A stretch of 64,000 nt of DNA from Sulfitobacter faviae (lineage in GTDB: Bacteria; Pseudomonadota; Alphaproteobacteria; Rhodobacterales; Rhodobacteraceae), in NCBI RefSeq assembly GCF_029870955.1, contig NZ_PGFQ01000001.1:2170001-2234000 (forward strand), given 5' to 3'. Shown one piece after another: positions 60,490-64,000 of the stretch (position 1 is the stretch's first letter; each line of letters opens with the position of its first letter). Made by a program: the position numbers and the translations under genes. The notes below the pieces were generated by a model. It made no database searches and was not told the origin of the DNA. It saw nothing but the letters and a program-made list of their open reading frames with translations.

Positions 60490-63158
60490 TTACGCGCTGT
60501 CGGCTTTTTTCGCGGTTGTTTTCTTGGCCGCGGGTTTCTTGGCCGCCGTCTTTGCCGGGGCCTTTTTGGTGGACGTCTTTTTCGCCGCGGGCTTCTTGGC
60601 TGCCGTCTTCTTGGCCGGTGCCTTCTTCGTCGCCGCTTTGCGTTTGGCGGGGGATTTGGCGAGCTTCTCTTCGATCAACTCCACCGCGCGCTCCATGGTC
60701 AGGTCTGCCGGTTCGATCTCCTTCGGGATCGTGGCGTTGACCTTTTCCCATTTCACATAAGGCCCGTATTTGCCCTCCATGACGTTGACCGCGCCGCCCA
60801 TATCCGGGTGCTCGCCCATCTCGCGGATCGGTTTCGCGGCCTTGCCCCGGCCACCGCGGCTGGCGACTTTCTCGGCCAACAACTGCACGGCGCGGTTCAT
60901 GCCGACGGTCCAAACCTCATCGATGCCTTCGAGATTGGCATTGGTGCCGCCCCGGTGCGAGGTGCTTTCGGCGTGTTTGATGTAAGGCCCATAGCGCCCG
61001 ATGTTGGCCCAGACCATGACGCCATCCTCGGGGTGGGGGCCGATCTCACGCGGGAGCGACAGGAGCATCACGCCCTGTTCCAGCGTCAGATCCTCGGGCA
61101 CCCAATCCTTGGGGATCGACTGGCGCGGGGGCTTCTTGTTTTCTTCCGTCACCGGGCCGCGTTGAACGTAGGGCCCGAAGCGGCCCTTGAAGACGCGGAT
61201 TTCGTCGCCCTGATCCTCACCTAGAAGCTTGCCGTCGGGCGGAATGGCCGAGGCTTCGGCCTCCGGGTCTGGCGGGCCGAAGGGGCGGGTGTAGCGGCAT
61301 TCGGGGTAGTTCGAGCAGCCGATGAAGGCGCCGCCCGAGCGCGCGGTGCGCATCGACAGGCGGCCAATCTCGCAATTGGGGCAAAGCCTCGGGTCGCTGC
61401 CGTCTTCGGTGGGCGGGAAGAGATGCGGCTCCAGCACCTCGTTAATCTTTTCCAGCACTTCGGTAATGCGCAGCTCGGATGTCTCGGCGATGGCGGCCGA
61501 GAAATCGCGCCAGAAGCGGCGCAGCACTTCTTTATAGGCAGCATCCCCGGCGCTGACCTTATCGAGTTGGTCTTCCAGATCGGCGGTGAAGTCATAGCCG
61601 ATGTAGCGGCGGAAGTAGTTTTCAAGAAAGGCGGTCACCAGACGGCCCTTATCCTCGGGATCAGGCGGTTGCCATCCTTGCGAACATATTCGCGGTCCTG
61701 AATCGTGGTGACGATGCTGGCATAGGTCGAGGGGCGGCCGATGCCGAGCTCTTCCATCTTCTTGACCAGCGTCGCCTCGGTGTAGCGCGGCGGGGGCTGG
61801 GTGAAATGCTGCTCGGGCGTGACGCTGCGCTTGTCCATCGCATCGCCCTGATGGATCTGCGGCAGGCGCTTGTCGTCCTCATCAACCACATCGTCGCGGC
61901 CTTCCTCGTAGACCCGCAGGAAACCGTCGAAGAGCACGACCTGACCGTTGGCGCGCAGGCCGACCTGCGCATCGTCGCTGCCGATCTCGACGGTGGTGCG
62001 TTCCAGCCGGGCGCTTTCCATCTGGCAGGCGAGGGTGCGTTTCCAGATCAGATCATAGAGTTTCGCCTGATCGGCGTCGAGCTTCAGCGCTTTGGCGTCC
62101 TTGGTCATATCCGTCGGGCGGATACATTCGTGGGCTTCCTGCGCGTTCTTCGCCTTGTTCTTGTAGATGCGCGGCTCTTTCGGCACGTAATCCGCGCCAA
62201 AACGGTCCTTGATCGCGTCGCGCGCCATGGAGACGGCCTCGGGCGCCATGTCGATGCCGTCGGTCCGCATGTAAGTGATGTGGCCGGCCTCGTAGAGACG
62301 CTGCGCGGTCGACATGGTCTGGCGCGCGCCCATCGAAAACTTGCGGCTGGCCTCCTGTTGCAGGGTCGAGGTCATGAAGGGGGCCGAGGGGTTGCGGCTG
62401 GCCGGTTTCGCCTCGACATTCATCACCTTCAGCGCGCGGGAGGTGATCGCCTGCACCGCCATCTCGGCCTGTGTGGCGTCAGCCAGATCGAAACGTTCGA
62501 GCTTGTTTCCGGCCAGCGAGACGAGGCGGGCCTCGAATTCCTGACCGCGCGGGGTGGCGAGCAGCGCCTTTACCGACCAGTATTCCCGGGCGCGAAACGC
62601 CTCGATCTCCATCTCGCGCTCGACGATGAGGCGCAGGGTGACCGATTGCACGCGGCCCGCGGATTTCGCGCCGGGCAGTTTGCGCCAAAGCACGGGGGAG
62701 AGGTTGAACCCCACCAGATAGTCCAGTGCGCGGCGGGCGAGATAGGCCTCGACCAGCGGCATGTCGACCTGACGCGGGTTCTGCATCGCCTCGGTCACCG
62801 CCTTTTGGGTGATCTGGTTGAAGACCACGCGGCTCACCGGCGTGTCCTTCTTGATCGATTTGCGCTTGGTCAGCGCCTCTTGCAGGTGCCAGCTGATCGC
62901 CTCGCCCTCGCGGTCGGGGTCAGTCGCGAGGATCAATGCGTTGTCTTGGGCCAGCGCGTCGGCGATGGCTTTGACGTGTTTCTTGCTGTCGCTGGCGACC
63001 TCCCATTTCATGTCGAAATCGGCGTCAGTGTCGACCGAGCCGTCTTTTGGCGGCAGGTCACGGACATGGCCGTAAGAGGCGAGAACGGTGTAATCGTCGC
63101 CCAGATATTTGTTGATCGTTTTGGCCTTGGCTGGGGATTCGACGACGACGACGGGCAT
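60490..63158 (-). CDS. topA: DNA topoisomerase I (one frame break)
   Basis: About 889 residues after repair. Toprim domain (V-V-V-E-S-P-A-K-A-K-T-I; D-P-D-R-E-G-E-A), active-site Tyr in I-T-Y-M-R-T-D, then zinc-ribbon and TopA C-terminal repeats (C-P-N-C; G-C-S-N-Y-P-E-C; R-F-G-P-Y-V; R-Y-G-P-Y-I) and a Lys/Ala-rich tail of about 55 residues. Break at GGG 61657-61659: N-R-L-I-P joins E-D-K-G-R-L-V-T-A-F. Relaxes negative supercoils. ATG 63158 chosen; a longer start at 63170 adds four residues. dprA lies upstream. Confidence 0.94.
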
Positions 63159-63400
63159 AAATACAGGCACCTTAGATCAAAAACGGGGGCGGCTTTGCGC
63201 TGTCTCATGTGGGATTGCAGGGGTGTTTGTCAATGCAGCTGCTGCGTATCGCGGATTTGCGGCGCAGCGGTTTCGCAGGCCGGATGGGCCATTTCGGCGG
63301 CATCGACCCTCGGCATTCGAGGCTTGCTTGGCCCGACCAACTGCCCCCGGTTGGTCCCCGGTTTCGCGGCGCTTTAACCGGGCCGCGCTCCTTCGCGGCG

Positions 63401-64000
63401 TCAGGCAGAGCGGCTGAGCAGCCCGCCGGGTTGGCGCTGAATTTCCCCCTCCATCTCAAGATCGAGGAGCGCGGGGGCGACATCGCTACTCGGCACTTGC
63501 AGGTCGCGGATCAATTGATCCTCCGCAACCGGCGCATGGCCGAGACGAGAGAGGATCTGCGCATGGAGCTTCGCGACAGGGCTTTGGTTTCGCGGCGGCG
63601 ATTCCGGGCGCGGGGCCGCGGGGGGCTTTCTGCGGGGTGGCGGGGTGTGAGCTCCCCCTCCGGCAAAACCTCCAACACATCCGCGGCAGAGCGCACCAGC
63701 ACCGCGCCGTCGCGGATTAGCATGTTGCAGCCTGCCGCGCGGGCGTCCATCGGATGGCCGGGGACCGCAAGCACGTCGCGGCCCTGATCCAGCGCATCGC
63801 GGGCGGTGATTAAACTGCCCGAGCGGGCCGCCGCCTCAACCACCACCGTTGCACGGCTCAGGCCCGAGATGATGCGATTGCGGCGAGGGAAGTGCCGCGC
63901 CATCGGTTGCAGCCCCATCGGTTGCTCTGACAAACGCAGCCCCTGCGCGGCAATTTGACCGGCCAGCGCAGTGTTCTCATTAGGGTATATAATGTCGACC
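63401..64000 (-). CDS. dprA: DNA-processing protein DprA (one frame break, N-terminus outside window)
   Basis: C-terminal part of DprA: the Rossmann-like domain (R-N-R-I-I-S-G-L-S-R-A-T-V-V-V-E-A; G-S-L-I-T-A-R; V-P-G-H-P-M-D-A-R-A-A-G-C-N), then a linker and a winged-helix end (L-S-R-L-G-H-A-P-V-A-E-D-Q-L-I-R) to the stop at 63401. A one-base break lies in the GC-rich linker at about 63590-63635. Loads RecA on incoming single-stranded DNA in transformation. The 5' end runs off the right edge. Confidence 0.9.

Noticed and set aside
61806..63377. 523-codon plus-strand frame opposite topA
   Set aside because: Antisense shadow; topA reads with Toprim and zinc motifs.
63171..63400. GACCAAC/GTTGGTC hairpin between topA and dprA as a terminator
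   Set aside because: Only 7 bp with no T tract; could be chance in GC-rich DNA.

Overview
The window looks like chromosome of a marine-type Rhodobacterales alphaproteobacterium (Roseobacter group, Sulfitobacter/Ruegeria-like). The basis is high GC, strong GC3 codon bias, TTG/GTG starts with good Shine-Dalgarno sites, and typical neighbourhoods: DUF484-xerC, ruvCAB-ybgC-tolQRAB-pal-cpoB-tilS-ftsH, dprA-topA, and a tad/Flp pilus locus. Genus is an inference. I saw no rRNA, tRNA, IS element, prophage or CRISPR array.

Layout. 1-8.5 kb: a LysR regulator divergent from glutaryl-CoA dehydrogenase (gcdH), a fused E1 2-oxoacid dehydrogenase, and a leftward catabolic operon (FAD oxidoreductase, HpaI-type aldolase, uronate dehydrogenase-like enzyme, enolase-superfamily dehydratase) suited to sugar-acid breakdown. 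8.7-11.3 kb: ECF sigma factor, RskA-like anti-sigma factor, secreted fasciclin protein and secreted MsrB, probably one envelope or oxidative stress module. 11.3-24.6 kb: hrpB, meaB, a PACE efflux protein, xerC/DUF484, a nitrilase-family hydrolase, fructose-6-phosphate aldolase, priA, an MFS transporter, prmA and two small proteins. 24.9-37 kb: Holliday junction resolution (ruvCAB), then the Tol-Pal envelope system, tilS and ftsH. 37-45 kb: a small exported protein, a MOSC protein, one-carbon metabolism (fhs, folD), a hotdog thioesterase, and the ligase-associated repair proteins PdeM and Lhr-like helicase. 45-57 kb: a leftward tad pilus cluster with two Flp-like pilins, secretin, ATPases, platform proteins, TPR lipoproteins and prepilin peptidase, divided by internal terminators. 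57.5-64 kb: lytic transglycosylase, scoAB, L,D-transpeptidase, topA and the start of dprA.

Data quality dominates interpretation. Twenty genes, most of them normally intact housekeeping or pilus genes, carry about 24 reading-frame breaks. Every one is repaired by restoring one base, nearly always in a G/C run, and none needs a base removed. This reads as homopolymer under-calling in the assembly, so I annotate these as full-length genes with the break positions given. 

The most interesting non-coding signals are a 135-bp REPIN/MITE-like element present twice at gene ends, a cluster of adjacent inverted repeats upstream of ruvC, a perfect CtrA-type TTAA-N7-TTAA site upstream of pdeM, and a 10-mer shared by the flp and cpaE upstream regions. 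I found no clear undescribed multi-gene system; the most system-like unit is the ECF/RskA/fasciclin/MsrB module.
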